DNA from: Thermodesulfobacteriota bacterium
GTDB taxonomy: Bacteria; Desulfobacterota_D; UBA1144; Nemesobacterales; CSP1-2
Assembly: GCA_035559815.1 (NCBI GenBank)
Contig: DATMAT010000038.1
Coordinates: 1 to 59,295, forward strand
Direction: 5' to 3'
Length of the DNA: 59,295 nucleotides
Shown: positions 17,605 through 26,652 of the stretch, in pieces
How the letters are laid out: every line of letters starts with the position of its first letter
How positions within the stretch are numbered: the first letter of the stretch is position 1
Made by a program: the position numbers and the translations under genes
The notes under the pieces: model-generated
What the model was told of the DNA's origin: nothing
Databases searched by the model: none
What the model saw: the letters and a program-made list of their open reading frames with translations, nothing else

Positions 17605-17629
17605 AGGGGCGAACACGAGGTTCGCCCCT
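17605..17629. repeat. AGGGGCGAAC hairpin repeat
   Basis: AGGGGCGAAC-acgag-GTTCGCCCCT is a perfect 10-bp stem with a 5-nt loop, about 95 bp after the lectin-like gene. A looser pair GGGCAATC/GATTGCCC encloses 17534-17592. It may serve as a transcription end or be a dispersed repeat. Confidence 0.7.
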
Positions 17630-17704
17630 ACAATGACAACTTGATAATTTGTTTTGGAAGCCAGGCGAAAGCCCGTCCGCGGCATTAAAGATTGAGATTT
17701 ATCA

Positions 17705-17758
17705 GTAGGAGCGCCATCCCTGGCGCGACTTGGGGTCGCGGCTAGAAGCCGCTCCTAC
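17705..17758. repeat. GTAGGAGCG...CGCTCCTAC repeat
   Basis: Nine-base inverted termini enclose a GC-rich centre with further internal pairing (GCGCCA/TGGCGC; CGCGGC...GCCG). This belongs to the same GTAG...CTAC palindrome class as 6348, 12063 and 57387. Confidence 0.65.
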
Positions 17759-17798
17759 CTATTTTTGAGATAGGTTCTAATAAGAAGGAGGAAATATC

Positions 17799-18581
17799 AT
17801 GAGTACAATTCAAGGAAGAACAGTCAATAAAGAAGAACTCGAAGTAAAGGTGAAAGAGATGTACCGTGAGGTTGCTCAAAATCCACACGGAAACTTTCAC
17901 TTTGAAACAGGGCGAGGTCTAGCTGAAAAGCTTGGCTACCCGTCGGTTGATTTGGATAAAATTCCTGAGGAAGCGATTGATTCCTTTGCCGGTGTCGGCT
18001 ATCATTTCGACATCGCCAATATCAAACAGGGTGAGAGGGTCCTGGATTTAGGCAGCGGCTCCAGTATGGATGTGCTTTTCGCCGCCCTGAAAGCAGGGAA
18101 AAATGGAAAAGTGGTTGGAATAGATATGACCGATGAACAGTTGAAAAAGGCAGAAGACCTGCGCGACCGATTCGGATTTGATAATGTTTCCTACCAGAAG
18201 GGATATATCGAAGAACTGCCCTTTGAAGATGAGAGCTTTGATGTAGTGGTATCAAACGGTGTGATTAACCTTTCTGCGGAGAAAGAAAGGGTGTTTGCGG
18301 AAGCCAGTCGGGTACTTAAAAGTGGCGGGCGCCTGGCGATCTCCGACATAGTATCGGACCAGGAATTGCCTGAGGGAATTACCTGTGATGCCACAATTTG
18401 GGCCTCTTGTATCGGCGGAGCTATGCAGATAGATAAATACAAAGCGGCTATTGAATCACCCGGCATGCGCGTTGTTTTTATCAGGGAGAATCCCCAATAT
18501 CAATTTCTTTCGAAATCTGCACAGGGAGCAAGTAAAAAATACGGGGTTAAAAGCATTTCGCTGCTTGCTGAAAAATTATAG
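17799..18581 (+). CDS. SAM-dependent methyltransferase, ArsM-like
   Basis: This 260-residue soluble class I methyltransferase has motif I 'VLDLGSGSSMDVL' (about residues 82-94), an acidic 'VVGIDMTDEQL' strand, and 'FDVVVSNGVINL' further on. The 'EELEVKVKEMYREVAQNP' N-terminus and the late 'ITCDATIWASCIGGA' segment with two cysteines are typical of arsenite methyltransferase relatives. ArsM enzymes use three or four conserved cysteines; only the C-terminal pair is evident here, so arsenic as substrate is not certain. AAGGAGG precedes the ATG by about 9 nt. No ArsR or arsenic transporter gene is nearby. Confidence 0.75.
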   Translation: MSTIQGRTVNKEELEVKVKEMYREVAQNPHGNFHFETGRGLAEKLGYPSVDLDKIPEEAIDSFAGVGYHFDIANIKQGERVLDLGSGSSMDVLFAALKAGKNGKVVGIDMTDEQLKKAEDLRDRFGFDNVSYQKGYIEELPFEDESFDVVVSNGVINLSAEKERVFAEASRVLKSGGRLAISDIVSDQELPEGITCDATIWASCIGGAMQIDKYKAAIESPGMRVVFIRENPQYQFLSKSAQGASKKYGVKSISLLAEKL

Positions 18582-18750
18582 AATTGTAGCCCGACCACTG
18601 CTGTTCAAAATAATCTGAAAGCAATAAATAAACTACCGTGAATAACATATGAAAATCTTGATGATGCAAAGTTCTAGAAATGGGATGGCTTCGGTCGTAG
18701 AATTTATCCTTGCCGTCTTTCTCGCTAAACACTGCCTTCCTTCACGTCAT

Positions 18751-18796
18751 TGCGAGCACATTCGTTTCACTCAGTGTAAACTACGCGAAGCAGTCT
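18751..18796. repeat. TGCGAGCACATTCG...GCGAAGCAG repeat
   Basis: This element begins TGCGAGCACATTCGTT and ends ACGCGAAGCA. It recurs in opposite orientation at 57008-57044 with few changes. It lies between the methyltransferase and the convergent activator gene; the rest of 18582-18857 shows nothing clear. Confidence 0.65.
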
Positions 18797-18857
18797 CTTA
18801 TTTTTCTCTTATTTTGGATAGGTTTAATGAAAGATAAACATCTAACGATGTTTTATG

Positions 18858-20429
18858 CTACTCCCGCCAGGGTTTTCTGATCTTGATCCCGAACTTCGTT
18901 ATTTTGTAGTCAATCTGCCGGGGGGAGATTTCCAGTAGTGTAGCCGCGCGTGATTTGACCCAGCCGCATTTCTGGAGTGCTTCTATGATTCGCTGTTTTT
19001 CTATCTCTTCCACCGTCTTGGGAAGAGAGGAATTCTTAGTCTTAATTTCCTGCTGAAACGAAGGGGATTGATTGTCTACAACCCTATCGAATGCCCTTAT
19101 TTCATAGGGTAATTCATCTACCTCCACAATCTCTTCATCGGTCATGATCACCAGCCTCTCAATACTGTTTTCAAGCTGTCTTACGTTCCCCGGCCAGGGA
19201 TACTCGAGCATTAATTCCATTGCCTCGTCTGAAATTCTGGTCCTCTTCTTGTTTTCTTCGTTAAATTTTTTTAGAAAATATTCCACCAACACCGGTATAT
19301 CCTCCTTTCGTTCCCTGAGGGGCGGAAGAAATATCGGTATTACATTAAGCCGGTAGTAGAGGTCTTCTCGAAAACCTCCCTGGGCAACGGCCCTCTCCAA
19401 GTCCTGGTTCGTCGCGGCAATAATGCGCACATCCACGGAGATCGTTCTTGAGCTGCCTAGCCTTTCAAACTTCCTTTCCTGAAGAACGCGGAGGAGTTTC
19501 ATCTGAGTCGACACCGGGATATCCCCGATCTCGTCGAGGAAAATAGTTCCGCCATCGGCCAGCTCAAACCGGCCCTTGCGTTCATTTGTTGCCCCGGTAA
19601 ACGAGCCTTTTTCGTGTCCGAAAAGCTCGGATTCAAGAAGTGTTTCCGGAAGCGCCGTGCAATTAACTTTAATGAAAGGGCCTTTAGCCCTGCGGCTGTT
19701 ATAGTGGATAGCCCTGGCTATGAGCTCTTTGCCCGTCCCGCTTTCACCCCTTAGAAATACAGTGGCCTTTGTAGCAGCCACACGATGTACCGTCTCGTAT
19801 ATTTCTTTCATCCTATTACTTTGACCGACTACGTTTTCCAAACTATGCCTTACTTTCAGTTCACGTTGTAAACGGATTTTCTCTTCTATGAGCGTCTTCT
19901 TCTCCTTATCAACCATGCGACTAAGCTCCACCGCCTGGCCTATGAGGGAAGCAACCATAGTAAGAATCCTAACTCCACCTTCCATAGAAAAAGAGACCTT
20001 TCCTTGATAAAACACCACGCCAAGTGTCCCTAATACTTTATCCCCCGTTTTAATCGGGACGCATATAGATGAAATCCTCTGATTTTGGTCGAAGAGTTTA
20101 ATTTGCTTACTAAGCTCCAGTTCATCCCTAATATCGGGCAGGATCATAGGAGAACCGGTTTTATAGACTTTTCCTATAATTCCCTCTCCTGCCTTATAAA
20201 CTCTTAGCCTTCTCTCCTCTTCCGCGATTCCGAGGGCAACAAACGTAGAAAGCTCCCCTGTATCCCGGTTGTAAAATACAACTGTGCCGTATTTCATATC
20301 CAAAAATTTGTCAAGAATATTCATCACCGAATCGAGGGATTTTTTAAGGTCTAGCGTAGATGTAAGAACCTTGCTTACCTCGTAAATAGTGGTAAGCTCC
20401 AAAACCTTTGTATCCACTTCTACCATCAT
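18858..20429 (-). CDS. GAF-domain sigma-54 activator (NifA-like)
   Basis: This 523-residue regulator has the NifA/FhlA plan. An N-terminal GAF domain (about residues 20-170) may sense a small molecule. A sigma-54 AAA+ domain (about 200-435) has Walker A GESGTGKE, an intact [15 protein letters not shown] loop and [13 protein letters not shown]-terminal Fis-type HTH (about 480-520, '[18 protein letters not shown]') binds DNA. Unlike the other activator in this window, its GSFTGA loop is canonical, so it should be fully able to open sigma-54 promoters. Targets could include the cupin, narK and nitrite reductase promoters; this is inference. Two adjacent ATGs lie at the start; the binding site is weak. 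Confidence 0.88.
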   Translation of the reverse strand: MMVEVDTKVLELTTIYEVSKVLTSTLDLKKSLDSVMNILDKFLDMKYGTVVFYNRDTGELSTFVALGIAEEERRLRVYKAGEGIIGKVYKTGSPMILPDIRDELELSKQIKLFDQNQRISSICVPIKTGDKVLGTLGVVFYQGKVSFSMEGGVRILTMVASLIGQAVELSRMVDKEKKTLIEEKIRLQRELKVRHSLENVVGQSNRMKEIYETVHRVAATKATVFLRGESGTGKELIARAIHYNSRRAKGPFIKVNCTALPETLLESELFGHEKGSFTGATNERKGRFELADGGTIFLDEIGDIPVSTQMKLLRVLQERKFERLGSSRTISVDVRIIAATNQDLERAVAQGGFREDLYYRLNVIPIFLPPLRERKEDIPVLVEYFLKKFNEENKKRTRISDEAMELMLEYPWPGNVRQLENSIERLVIMTDEEIVEVDELPYEIRAFDRVVDNQSPSFQQEIKTKNSSLPKTVEEIEKQRIIEALQKCGWVKSRAATLLEISPRQIDYKITKFGIKIRKPWRE

Positions 20430-20590
20430 CCTTAAGGTCCCATTACTGAGGAAAAGACTTCAGTTAATCATCCCGGAGTAGACACGTGGAGATTGATGCA
20501 TACTTTTAGCTTGTCCCCTTTCTCCCGGCTTAGAGTCAATTAGCCCAGCAAATTATCGCATCTCTTCAGAACCGGTTTGCTAACATTTTT

Positions 20591-20606
20591 GGCAAATAAT
20601 ATGCCA
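20591..20606 (-). promoter_or_regulatory. Possible sigma-54 promoter of the NifA-like gene
   Basis: On the minus strand TGGCATATTATTTGCC has GG-N10-GC spacing and the preferred TTTGC -12 element. The site is nearly palindromic, so a weaker GG-N10-GC also reads on the plus strand, where no gene follows. It lies about 160 bp upstream of the 20429 start. Confidence 0.5.
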
Positions 20607-20656
20607 GAATGGAAATAGCTATATGACTGGATTTTGTTGCTTCTGAAGTGCTAACT

Positions 20657-20675
20657 ATGCTTATAAATTAAGCAT
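20657..20675 (-). terminator. Hairpin after the cAMP operon
   Basis: ATGCTTA-TAAAT-TAAGCAT is a perfect 7-bp stem about 38 nt beyond the stop of the last gene of the minus-strand operon (20713). It is AT-rich and has no strong U-tract, so termination is only a suggestion. Confidence 0.35.
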
Positions 20676-20712
20676 CAAAGTCAAATTGAAAGGCACATTG
20701 GATAGCAATTTT

Positions 20713-21480
20713 CTAAAGTCTTATCTCCATCCCATCTTCCAGCACGGTTAGGGGTGATTCTTTGGATAAACTTTTTAACTCTTTGACCAGCTCTTTTTTA
20801 TAAAGGGGCTTAACATGGGAGATATATACTTTCACGTCATTCCGATTCAACTTTTTTATCTCATCGTGAAGCAGTCTTGGGGTGAGATGCCCGGTTATCC
20901 TGGCTACCTCTTCCAGTGAATTGGGAAAAGAGGTTTCTATTATCACCGCACGCAGTCTCTCGCTTCTTTGAACATTCTGCCAGAATGAATCGGTAATATA
21001 GGTATCACCGGTAAACGCAAAAGCCTTTTTCCCGTCGTCTATCAGATAGCCTACGGTAGGGATGGTGTGATTTACCGGAATGGGCATAACGCTATACCCT
21101 CCGATCGTCTTCTTTTGAAACGGGTCCAAGGTCTTATAGGTAAGTTTCGACTCTTTCAAATTAGGAATCTTGGAGAAGTTCGGCCAAATATGCCCATTCA
21201 ATATATGGGAGGATATGCTATCGATAGTTTCTTTTATGCCATAAACGTTCACCGGCGCGGTTCTCAAATCAAAGGTCAGCTCCGCCAGAAAAGGCAGGTC
21301 GCCAATATGGTCGATATGTGAATGAGTAATCAGTATGTTGTCTATTCGAGCACAATCTTTCGAGTCGAGTACCTCTGTAACCGAGCCGCAGTCAAGAAGC
21401 AGTTTGTCATCAACCAGGAATGCCGTGGGTCTTGAACTTATTCCTCTGCTCCCTCCACAACCTAGAACGAAAATTCTCAA
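20713..21480 (-). CDS. Metallo-beta-lactamase-fold phosphodiesterase, class II cAMP phosphodiesterase-like
   Basis: This 255-residue cytoplasmic protein starts MRIFVLGCGGSRG and carries the zinc motif 'THSHIDHIGDLPFL' (about residues 51-64), a later 'PVNHTIPTVGYLI', 'FTGDTYI' and 'ISHVKPLY'. This arrangement fits class II (PDE1/CpdP-type) 3',5'-cyclic-nucleotide phosphodiesterases, which share the fold with RNase Z. Being the last gene of an operon that begins with an adenylate cyclase strongly favours cAMP as substrate. The gap to the upstream channel gene is 9 bp. Alternative: a general MBL hydrolase or RNase Z relative. Confidence 0.8.
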   Translation of the reverse strand: MRIFVLGCGGSRGISSRPTAFLVDDKLLLDCGSVTEVLDSKDCARIDNILITHSHIDHIGDLPFLAELTFDLRTAPVNVYGIKETIDSISSHILNGHIWPNFSKIPNLKESKLTYKTLDPFQKKTIGGYSVMPIPVNHTIPTVGYLIDDGKKAFAFTGDTYITDSFWQNVQRSERLRAVIIETSFPNSLEEVARITGHLTPRLLHDEIKKLNRNDVKVYISHVKPLYKKELVKELKSLSKESPLTVLEDGMEIRL

Positions 21481-21489
21481 ATGACGCTC

Positions 21490-23028
21490 CTATAGCCCGA
21501 AGAAGGTCCTCATGCTCTGCAAGAATCGCGATGCATATCGATTGCGTATTGCCTGAACCTCTTCCGCTTTCTTCTCTTCCTTGAAAAATCCCTCGTTCAC
21601 GAGCTGTCTTTCTGCCAGGCGTTTACTTAGGTCTTCCAGTATACCCGGATTCTCCTCTAGTATCGGGACTAGATTTTTCTTCTCTATCTCTATTACCTCC
21701 ATGTCGGTCTCGGCAATCACGGTGGCTCCCCTTGGCTCCCCGGTGAGGAGGGACTTCTCACCAAAAAAGTCCCCTTCCTGAAGATTTCCTACAACTATCT
21801 CCCGGCCGTTGTCCGAAGTCTTCACGTGAACGCTGGCACTTCCCTGAAGAATGAGGAATAAAGAGTTCCCGAATTCACCCTGCTTGACTATACGCTCACC
21901 CTTTCCGAAAGACCAGTTACGGCCGGAGACGGCCAAGGTCTTAAGATACCTTTCATCAAGTGGGTCGAATATGCTAACGCGGCGAAGGAACCCCTCTATC
22001 CTGGCCCGATTCATCTCCTCGACCAGCTCCTTTTTATCCGCCGCCTCGTGTATAAACACATCCCTTATCGGGAAAGGAATCCTGATGCCCTTTCGCCTGA
22101 AGTTATACCAGATGCGGGTCATCACTTCATCCTGAATATTCTGGTACGAGGCATGGTCCTCGATGAAGAACTTGAGGTCATAGGTTATGGCAAAATCTCC
22201 AAAGTTTATCAGCCGGGATATAGGCCTGGGTACGGCCAGAACTCCCGCACTCTCCAGAGCGCATGATATAAGGGTCTCCTTTACCAAGGTGGGAGGGGCG
22301 CCGTATTCGACACCCACTTGTAGAAGAAGGGCGTGCAGCTTCGACGGCTTGTAGAAATTAATCAACTGCTCCTTCGAGATGATGCTATTAGGAACAACCA
22401 GGTAATTGTTGGCCAGCGTCCGAAGGGTGGTAGCACGCCAGTTTATATCCACTACCTCCCCTTCCTTGTCTCCGAGCATAACCCAGTCCCCAACTTGAAA
22501 GGGCGGCTCTATGCTAATGGTGATGCCGGCGATTAAACCGCCAAGAAAATCCTGAAGGGCAAAAACGAGTATCCCCGCAGTGACGCTAGAAGCAACGAGA
22601 AGACCGGAAAGCTCTTTGCCGAAGACAAAGTGAGCAATTAGCATTATGGTGGCGATTAGGATTATTACCGTAGCAACACTCCGGAGTAGCCCCGGCACCT
22701 GTGCCTTCCGGTGTTCATGGATGTAAAAGTCCCAGAGGAAAGTGGAGAAAACCCTGGCCGCAAACCACACGCCGAAGAAGACCACCATAGCTGTGCCCCA
22801 TTTGAGGATTAGACCCAGGTCCTTAGTCTTGAATAAACCGTAATCGTTGTGGAACGAGGCCCAAACCCAAACGGTGGCGAAGAGAGAGAAAAGGTAATAG
22901 AAAATTCCCAAGCTAATTCTGAAACGGCTCCAGAGAATCCAGCCGATTAAGAGAAGAACAACGAAAACAAATAGACTAATCAGTGAAGAGGCTAATATGG
23001 GTGACTGCTCGAACCAGGCGGTGATCAT
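21490..23028 (-). CDS. MscS-family channel with cyclic-nucleotide-binding domain
   Basis: The 512 residues start with four or five membrane helices (about 1-170). The MscS pore helix and beta domain follow: 'GILVFALQDFLGGLIAGI' and 'FQVGDWVMLGDKEGEVVDIN' (about 165-215). The C-terminal CNBD (about 355-475) has the phosphate-binding cassette 'GDFFGEKSLLTGEPRGATV' with its Glu and Arg. This is the plan of bacterial cyclic-nucleotide-gated (bCNG) channels of the MscS superfamily. It should respond to cAMP in the inner membrane; ion selectivity is unknown. It sits directly between a protease gene (12 bp) and the phosphodiesterase gene (9 bp). Confidence 0.88.
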   Translation of the reverse strand: MITAWFEQSPILASSLISLFVFVVLLLIGWILWSRFRISLGIFYYLFSLFATVWVWASFHNDYGLFKTKDLGLILKWGTAMVVFFGVWFAARVFSTFLWDFYIHEHRKAQVPGLLRSVATVIILIATIMLIAHFVFGKELSGLLVASSVTAGILVFALQDFLGGLIAGITISIEPPFQVGDWVMLGDKEGEVVDINWRATTLRTLANNYLVVPNSIISKEQLINFYKPSKLHALLLQVGVEYGAPPTLVKETLISCALESAGVLAVPRPISRLINFGDFAITYDLKFFIEDHASYQNIQDEVMTRIWYNFRRKGIRIPFPIRDVFIHEAADKKELVEEMNRARIEGFLRRVSIFDPLDERYLKTLAVSGRNWSFGKGERIVKQGEFGNSLFLILQGSASVHVKTSDNGREIVVGNLQEGDFFGEKSLLTGEPRGATVIAETDMEVIEIEKKNLVPILEENPGILEDLSKRLAERQLVNEGFFKEEKKAEEVQAIRNRYASRFLQSMRTFFGL

Positions 23029-23040
23029 GGGGTGTTATTT

Positions 23041-23883
23041 TTACAAAGCCTTCTTGAATCTCTTCGCCCTTAACTGAACAAGAGATTGGTCAAATTGGTC
23101 GGACGGCAGCTCTTTTTCAACCCTGGCTATTCTTTCAGAAGTGGCCGGATGGGTTTTCATTATACCCCCGGTCGATCCCTGCCCCTGACTTTGCAGACGG
23201 ACTAGGAAGTTCTTCAATGCGTAAGGGTCATATCCGGCTCTCTTTAGATAAGTAATTGCATCTTCATCGGCTCTATACTCCTGGGTCTTGCTATAACCAT
23301 TGACCACCAATGTCTTGAATACGTCGTCTATAGAACCCTCGAAGGCTGTCACCAGTTGTGATAGTTCCGCAGGTGTATATCTCTGAGCCGCCTCTTTACC
23401 GATCAGGGTAGCAACTTCGGTCAGACGAGCCTTCTGTATAGCCGAGACGCCGTCCCGGTTGTTTATATGCGCAACCTCATGAGCCAAGACTGCCGCCAGT
23501 TCGTCTTCATTCTGCGTTGCGTAGAGCATGCCCTTTGTTATCAATATAATCCCACCGGGACAAGCAAATGCGTTTATCTCTTCTGAATTAAGAACAGCAA
23601 AGTGATATCCGCCGTATGTATATGGCTCATCCGAGTTCACCGCCACCGTGTTTCCCACCAGATTGACATATTCAGTGAGTTTTCTATCCTCCAAAAGGGA
23701 ATATGTCGAAAGTATCCTCGCCGCCACCGCGCGTCCCACATAATATTCCTCTTCATCGGAAAGGGGCGTGGCCGCCTGGAATGTCTGTTGCACTACTCTG
23801 GTAACACTGCCTATATCCATGCCGGAACATGCAATCAGCGAGACTAGGATTATCCCTGCAAGTAAAGCTAGTGGCGTTTTCAT
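23041..23883 (-). CDS. M48-family metalloprotease lipoprotein
   Basis: The 280 residues begin with a lipoprotein signal (hydrophobic stretch then LIACSG; Cys near residue 19). The zinc motif 'VLAHEVAHINNRDG' (HEXXH) and the later 'EYRADEDAITYLKRAGYDP' glutamate ligand region are intact, and the C-terminus has 'THPATSERIARVEKEL', typical of BepA/LoiP-like M48 peptidases. It would act in the periplasm on envelope proteins. It overlaps the upstream SH3 gene by 4 bp (ATGA), so translation is probably coupled. Why a protease belongs to this cyclic-nucleotide operon is not known. Confidence 0.88.
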   Translation of the reverse strand: MKTPLALLAGIILVSLIACSGMDIGSVTRVVQQTFQAATPLSDEEEYYVGRAVAARILSTYSLLEDRKLTEYVNLVGNTVAVNSDEPYTYGGYHFAVLNSEEINAFACPGGIILITKGMLYATQNEDELAAVLAHEVAHINNRDGVSAIQKARLTEVATLIGKEAAQRYTPAELSQLVTAFEGSIDDVFKTLVVNGYSKTQEYRADEDAITYLKRAGYDPYALKNFLVRLQSQGQGSTGGIMKTHPATSERIARVEKELPSDQFDQSLVQLRAKRFKKAL

Positions 23884-24341
23884 GGAGGAGTCAGTCTCCC
23901 AGTTTGTATGAATTGCAAGACCTGTTTATCGGAAACGGTGTAGCCCTCCACCCGGTTAACCGCCGTATAATTCAGTCCGGGATTGCTCCTTTTGTATGCT
24001 GATTCAACCTGAGGATTGAATCCCTTGCCGGCCAATGCCACCTCTCCGCCCGATGCAGACTGACCCTGAGACCCGGTAATTTTGCTGAGGGTAAATGACT
24101 TTTTATCGACCGCACTCTTGTGAATGCACCCCGGAAGCCCATTAAACCTAACCTGATACCAGTCACCCTGCTTGGACGTAACTTCTAGGACATCATTGTA
24201 GTAAACCATGGCCTTGACCGGAGCGAAGAACTGGCAGGAAGTCCTTATAGCGTTCTGCTTTGTGATGACTGTCAATGTTTCGGCATGGGAGGAAACAGAG
24301 GCGGAAGCCAGTATAAGAAAGCCTATGAGGTATAGTTTCAT
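23880..24341 (-). CDS. Secreted SH3-domain protein
   Basis: This 153-residue protein has a clear signal peptide (MKLYLIGFLILASASVSSHAE). A bacterial SH3-like fold follows (about residues 25-75; 'AIRTSCQFFAPVKAMVYYND', 'GDWYQVRFNG'). The conserved-looking tail 'YTAVNRVEGYTVSDKQVLQF' ends the protein. SH3-like domains of this type bind peptidoglycan or periplasmic partners. The gene starts 1 bp after the cyclase stop and overlaps the protease start by 4 bp. It may link envelope state to the cyclase's periplasmic CHASE2 domain; this is inference. Confidence 0.75.
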   Translation of the reverse strand: MKLYLIGFLILASASVSSHAETLTVITKQNAIRTSCQFFAPVKAMVYYNDVLEVTSKQGDWYQVRFNGLPGCIHKSAVDKKSFTLSKITGSQGQSASGGEVALAGKGFNPQVESAYKRSNPGLNYTAVNRVEGYTVSDKQVLQFIQTGRLTPP

Positions 24342-24342
24342 G

Positions 24343-26451
24343 CTATTTCTCAGTAAACTTTATAACATCCCAGTCCTCTGTCAAGTGGGGGTTAGATATC
24401 ATGTATTCACACCTTCTCTTGTAAAATTGGGCGGGCCCGTCTTCCGGGTATTGCCTGAGTAAACCCTCGAATACCTGAGCCGCTTCCGGCCATTTCTTAT
24501 CCTTATAAAGCGACATACCCTGCTGGAAGACGCTCAAAAGCCCCTGTCTCTCCGATTCTATATTCCCTTTCTCACCGACCAGTTCGTATATTTTTACCGG
24601 TAACTGCTTTCCCTTTACCGCTATCGAGCCTAGCTCCCTTTTATAAAAAATATCGTCTGTCCCGATAATAGTATTCTCGCTCACTATTATGCTGGTCTTG
24701 AAAAACTTATTAGCCGATTCCAGCCTGGATGCCAGATTTACCGTATCACCGATGACCGTGTAATGGAATAATCTATCGCTTCCAATATTTCCGGCAATAG
24801 CTTCGCCGGTATGTATCCCTATCCTGACCTTTAACCCGGAGAATCCATCTGCACGGAGACCCTCGTTGATTTCATCGAGAGCCTTAAGGCACTGAAGGGC
24901 AGAGAGGCAGGCGTTTACCTCGTCCTTGTCCGTATCGAACGGTGCACCCCAGAATGCCATGACCGAGTCCCCGATATATTTGTCTATCACCCCCTGATTT
25001 CCTATCAGCACCTCGGTCAGAGAATTCAATACCGAATGCAGTATAACTGCTACCTTCTCCGCGGACGTAACCTCGGCAAACGAGGTGAACCCGGCCAGGT
25101 CGGCAAAAAATACGGTGACACGTCTTACCTGCCCGCCCGGTTTTATGAGAGATGGGTTTTCTATGATGTAATCGGCAATCTTCTTGTCCATATACTGGGA
25201 GAAAGTCGCCCTAAGGAAAAGCCTCTGTCTACCCTCGGTAGCATAGCTATACGCAACCGACACCAGAAAACTGAGTATCAGGGAAGTAATAGGCGGAATG
25301 ATATCCATGTAAACGGATTCCCTGAATAGGATTGCCAGGATTATAAGCACTACCACCAGGGATGCTATAAACAGTGAAAGATTTTTAAGAAGGGAATAAC
25401 TCCTCAAGACGGAATAGCTGATAAAAAACGAGATCAGCAACATAAAAGCGAGCACAAAAATTCCATTTAAGGGGCTTACAAAATTACTACTGACAATATT
25501 ATCAAGAGTGGTTGCATGAATCAGCACACCGGTTGACACCGAAGAGGTCGCCGTCGGCTTTAGGTCGTATAAACCAGCCGCTGTGAGCCCTAGGAATACG
25601 ATTTTCCCCCTGAAAAACTCCTTTTTAATCCCCGGGTCTTCAGATGCGGCGCTTCTTAGATATGAGCTCAGTATCTGGGAGGCCGAGAAAACCTGGAAGG
25701 GATTTCTATCCCTATAGTATCTGAGCATAAGCGTACCATCGGTTAACGGTACCTTTGTTTCATCAACAAAAACGGAATTTTGTTCTATTTTGACCCTAGC
25801 CTGCTTTATGATATGACTCAATACAAAATTGGGGATGACGTATTCTTTTAACCCGAATAAAAGTGGAACTCTTCTATAAACCCCGTCCTTGTCCGGAGAG
25901 ATGGTGACGTTTCCCGCTCCGGCAACAGAGCTTTTAAAAACGTCTAGAGGAGTAATAACGGAGTTGTACGCCCAAATAGGCCAGGTTACGTTCCTCACCG
26001 ATATGGATTTGATAAAATCCTCATCAGTTGGGCTCATAATCTCCTCTTTCTGAGATAGGAAAACGGGCAGATAAACGTTCGAGGCTTTTTTCATGGCCTC
26101 TGCCAGGATCCTGTCGTCTTCCTCGCCGTATGATGAAGGTTCGGTAAACAGAATGTCTATGAATAGGGCATCCGCCTGGGATACATACTCTATTATCGGG
26201 GCGTAGACCTGCCTGGGCCAGGGCCAATTAATGCCCTGTTCGCTCAAAGCATCGATACTCTCCTGGTCAACCTCGACGATGACTATTTTTTCAGAGTAAG
26301 GCCTTGATGGATTGAGCTGTCTTGAGAACAGGTCGTAAGCCTGAAACTCAAATTCCCTCAGAACGCCGGAAAGAAAGATTAGGAGGGAAAGAATAAAAGA
26401 GGAGATGGAAAGTACTACTATTTTTGTAACTTGACGATTTAATAAGCTAAT
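24343..26451 (-). CDS. CHASE2-domain adenylate cyclase with probable AUU start
   Basis: The open frame runs up to a stop at 26476. An ATG/GTG/TTG start is found only at 26247 (TTG), inside the CHASE2 domain. Upstream in frame are a first membrane helix ('VVLSISSFILSLLIFLSGVL') and the CHASE2 opening 'EKIVIVEVDQESI', so the true start is probably ATT at 26451, 7 nt after AGGAA, giving 702 residues. Order: helix 1, periplasmic CHASE2, three membrane helices (about 325-410), class III cyclase (FFADLAGFTSF, DKYIGDSVMAFWG, YTVIGDTVNLASRLE), and a helical tail. Lys and Thr at the purine-specifying positions favour ATP. First gene of a five-gene operon. Confidence 0.87.
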   Translation of the reverse strand: MSLLNRQVTKIVVLSISSFILSLLIFLSGVLREFEFQAYDLFSRQLNPSRPYSEKIVIVEVDQESIDALSEQGINWPWPRQVYAPIIEYVSQADALFIDILFTEPSSYGEEDDRILAEAMKKASNVYLPVFLSQKEEIMSPTDEDFIKSISVRNVTWPIWAYNSVITPLDVFKSSVAGAGNVTISPDKDGVYRRVPLLFGLKEYVIPNFVLSHIIKQARVKIEQNSVFVDETKVPLTDGTLMLRYYRDRNPFQVFSASQILSSYLRSAASEDPGIKKEFFRGKIVFLGLTAAGLYDLKPTATSSVSTGVLIHATTLDNIVSSNFVSPLNGIFVLAFMLLISFFISYSVLRSYSLLKNLSLFIASLVVVLIILAILFRESVYMDIIPPITSLILSFLVSVAYSYATEGRQRLFLRATFSQYMDKKIADYIIENPSLIKPGGQVRRVTVFFADLAGFTSFAEVTSAEKVAVILHSVLNSLTEVLIGNQGVIDKYIGDSVMAFWGAPFDTDKDEVNACLSALQCLKALDEINEGLRADGFSGLKVRIGIHTGEAIAGNIGSDRLFHYTVIGDTVNLASRLESANKFFKTSIIVSENTIIGTDDIFYKRELGSIAVKGKQLPVKIYELVGEKGNIESERQGLLSVFQQGMSLYKDKKWPEAAQVFEGLLRQYPEDGPAQFYKRRCEYMISNPHLTEDWDVIKFTEK

Positions 26452-26458
26452 ATCAGCG

Positions 26459-26463
26459 TTCCT
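26459..26463 (-). promoter_or_regulatory. Ribosome binding site deciding an AUU start
   Basis: On the minus strand AGGAA lies 7 nt before ATT (26451-26449). No ATG, GTG or TTG exists between the upstream stop and residue 69 of the extended protein. AUU starts are known for infC; use here would lower and condition translation. Confidence 0.5.
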
Positions 26464-26652
26464 AATATCTTTGATTTATTGTTTGTACTTTGTATTGCCT
26501 TAGCTATGTATTTTCTCAGCCTTGTGTGTAAGTTTACAAATTACATTCTTCTGGATTTGTTTAAATCTCTTACTATCCATTCCCCTGGCGTCGAAAGACC
26601 ACACTTAACGGTAAAATCCAAACTGCGAATAATGTTAAAGTGCAAACAAGAT

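Noticed and set aside
17605-17629. DGR-type hairpin immediately after the variable region
   Set aside because: DGR hairpins lie a few bases from the variable repeat. This one is about 95 bp away and looks like a dispersed GTTCGCCCCT repeat.
20591-20606. Plus-strand reading of the same site as a sigma-54 promoter
   Set aside because: No plus-strand gene follows; the site fits the minus-strand regulator gene better.
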